Source of the DNA: Bifidobacterium breve
GTDB taxonomy: Bacteria > Actinomycetota > Actinomycetes > Nanopelagicales > Nanopelagicaceae
DNA: 35,530 nucleotides
NCBI GenBank assembly: GCA_945876865.1
Contig: CAMCPZ010000009.1
Location: forward strand, 1 to 35,530
Reading direction: 5' to 3'
The notes below the pieces were generated by a model. The model searched no databases and was not told the origin of the DNA. It saw only the letters and a list, made by a program, of their open reading frames with translations. How positions within the stretch are numbered: position 1 is the first letter of the stretch; each line of letters starts with the position of its first letter. A program made the position numbers and the translations under genes. Positions 35,450 through 35,530 of this stretch are shown in pieces.

Positions 35450-35530
35450 GGGTTCGATTAGTCCCCCAACAATTATTTTCGTTTCCGCAGGCTTTCATGG
35501 CTAATATCTTTTGATTTTTCATGGATTTTT

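Noticed and set aside
35418-35530. Open minus-strand frame running in from the right edge and ending in TAG at 35418, about 36 residues
   Set aside because: It would be a 3' gene end whose stop lies right at the pirin promoter. The residues visible match no family I know, and AT-rich short frames are common, so it was not listed as a gene, though it cannot be excluded.

Overview
The window looks like a compact, low-to-moderate GC actinobacterial chromosome. The run argS-lysA-hom-thrC-thrB-rho-rpmE-prfA-prmC, the clpS-DUF2017-mec-cysO-cysM-murI-rph-rdgB run, a class I xylose isomerase and a Rho with an insertion domain are all actinobacterial hallmarks. The AT-leaning codon use, 1-11 bp gene overlaps and very short intergenic gaps suggest a streamlined freshwater type (Nanopelagicales/acI-like). 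That placement is an inference from style and gene order; no search was run. No gene-free stretch exceeds 300 bases, and I see no insertion sequence, prophage, CRISPR array or pseudogene.

Region 1 (1-7662) is a sugar-acid/pentose catabolic island. It holds an enolase paralogue with an altered active site, an L-arabinonate-dehydratase-like [2Fe-2S] IlvD/Edd enzyme, a fumarylacetoacetate-hydrolase-family enzyme divergent from it, a D-ribose pyranase, a ribokinase-like kinase, a SIS-only arabinose-5-phosphate isomerase and a 2-oxoglutarate-semialdehyde-type aldehyde dehydrogenase. Dehydratase, FAH enzyme and aldehyde dehydrogenase together match a Weimberg-type oxidative route (sugar acid to 2-oxoglutarate). 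The pyranase, kinase and isomerase match a phosphorylative route into the pentose-phosphate pathway. The aldehyde dehydrogenase, isomerase and kinase genes overlap one another, so both routes seem to share one operon.

Region 2 (7683-19370, all on the minus strand) is a housekeeping and amino-acid run. It covers xylose isomerase, arginyl-tRNA synthetase, lysine and threonine synthesis (lysA, hom, thrC, thrB), Rho, ribosomal protein bL31 with a structured leader and an intrinsic terminator, release factor 1 and its methyltransferase. The catabolic operon begins only 20 bp after prmC.

Region 3 (19478-23573) has a tRNA-Leu(UAG), a DinB-fold protein, a DivIVA-like coiled-coil protein, an acyltransferase-3/SGNH envelope-modifying enzyme, and an unusual membrane protein with a histone-H1-like lysine-rich cytoplasmic tail and an outer fibronectin-III-like domain.

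Region 4 (23660-30498, minus strand) joins nucleotide and RNA quality control (rdgB, rph), cell wall (murI), the CysO/CysM/Mec sulfur-carrier cysteine pathway, ClpS with its DUF2017 partner, a secreted GH18-like protein and a DUF3039 protein. Region 5 (30547-35366) has argF, the three-gene proton-translocating transhydrogenase pntAA-pntAB-pntB, and a pirin with a palindromic promoter.

Many transcription-unit heads carry a TAnnnT-type -10 hexamer exactly 6-7 nt before the ATG and no Shine-Dalgarno sequence, which points to widespread leaderless mRNAs.
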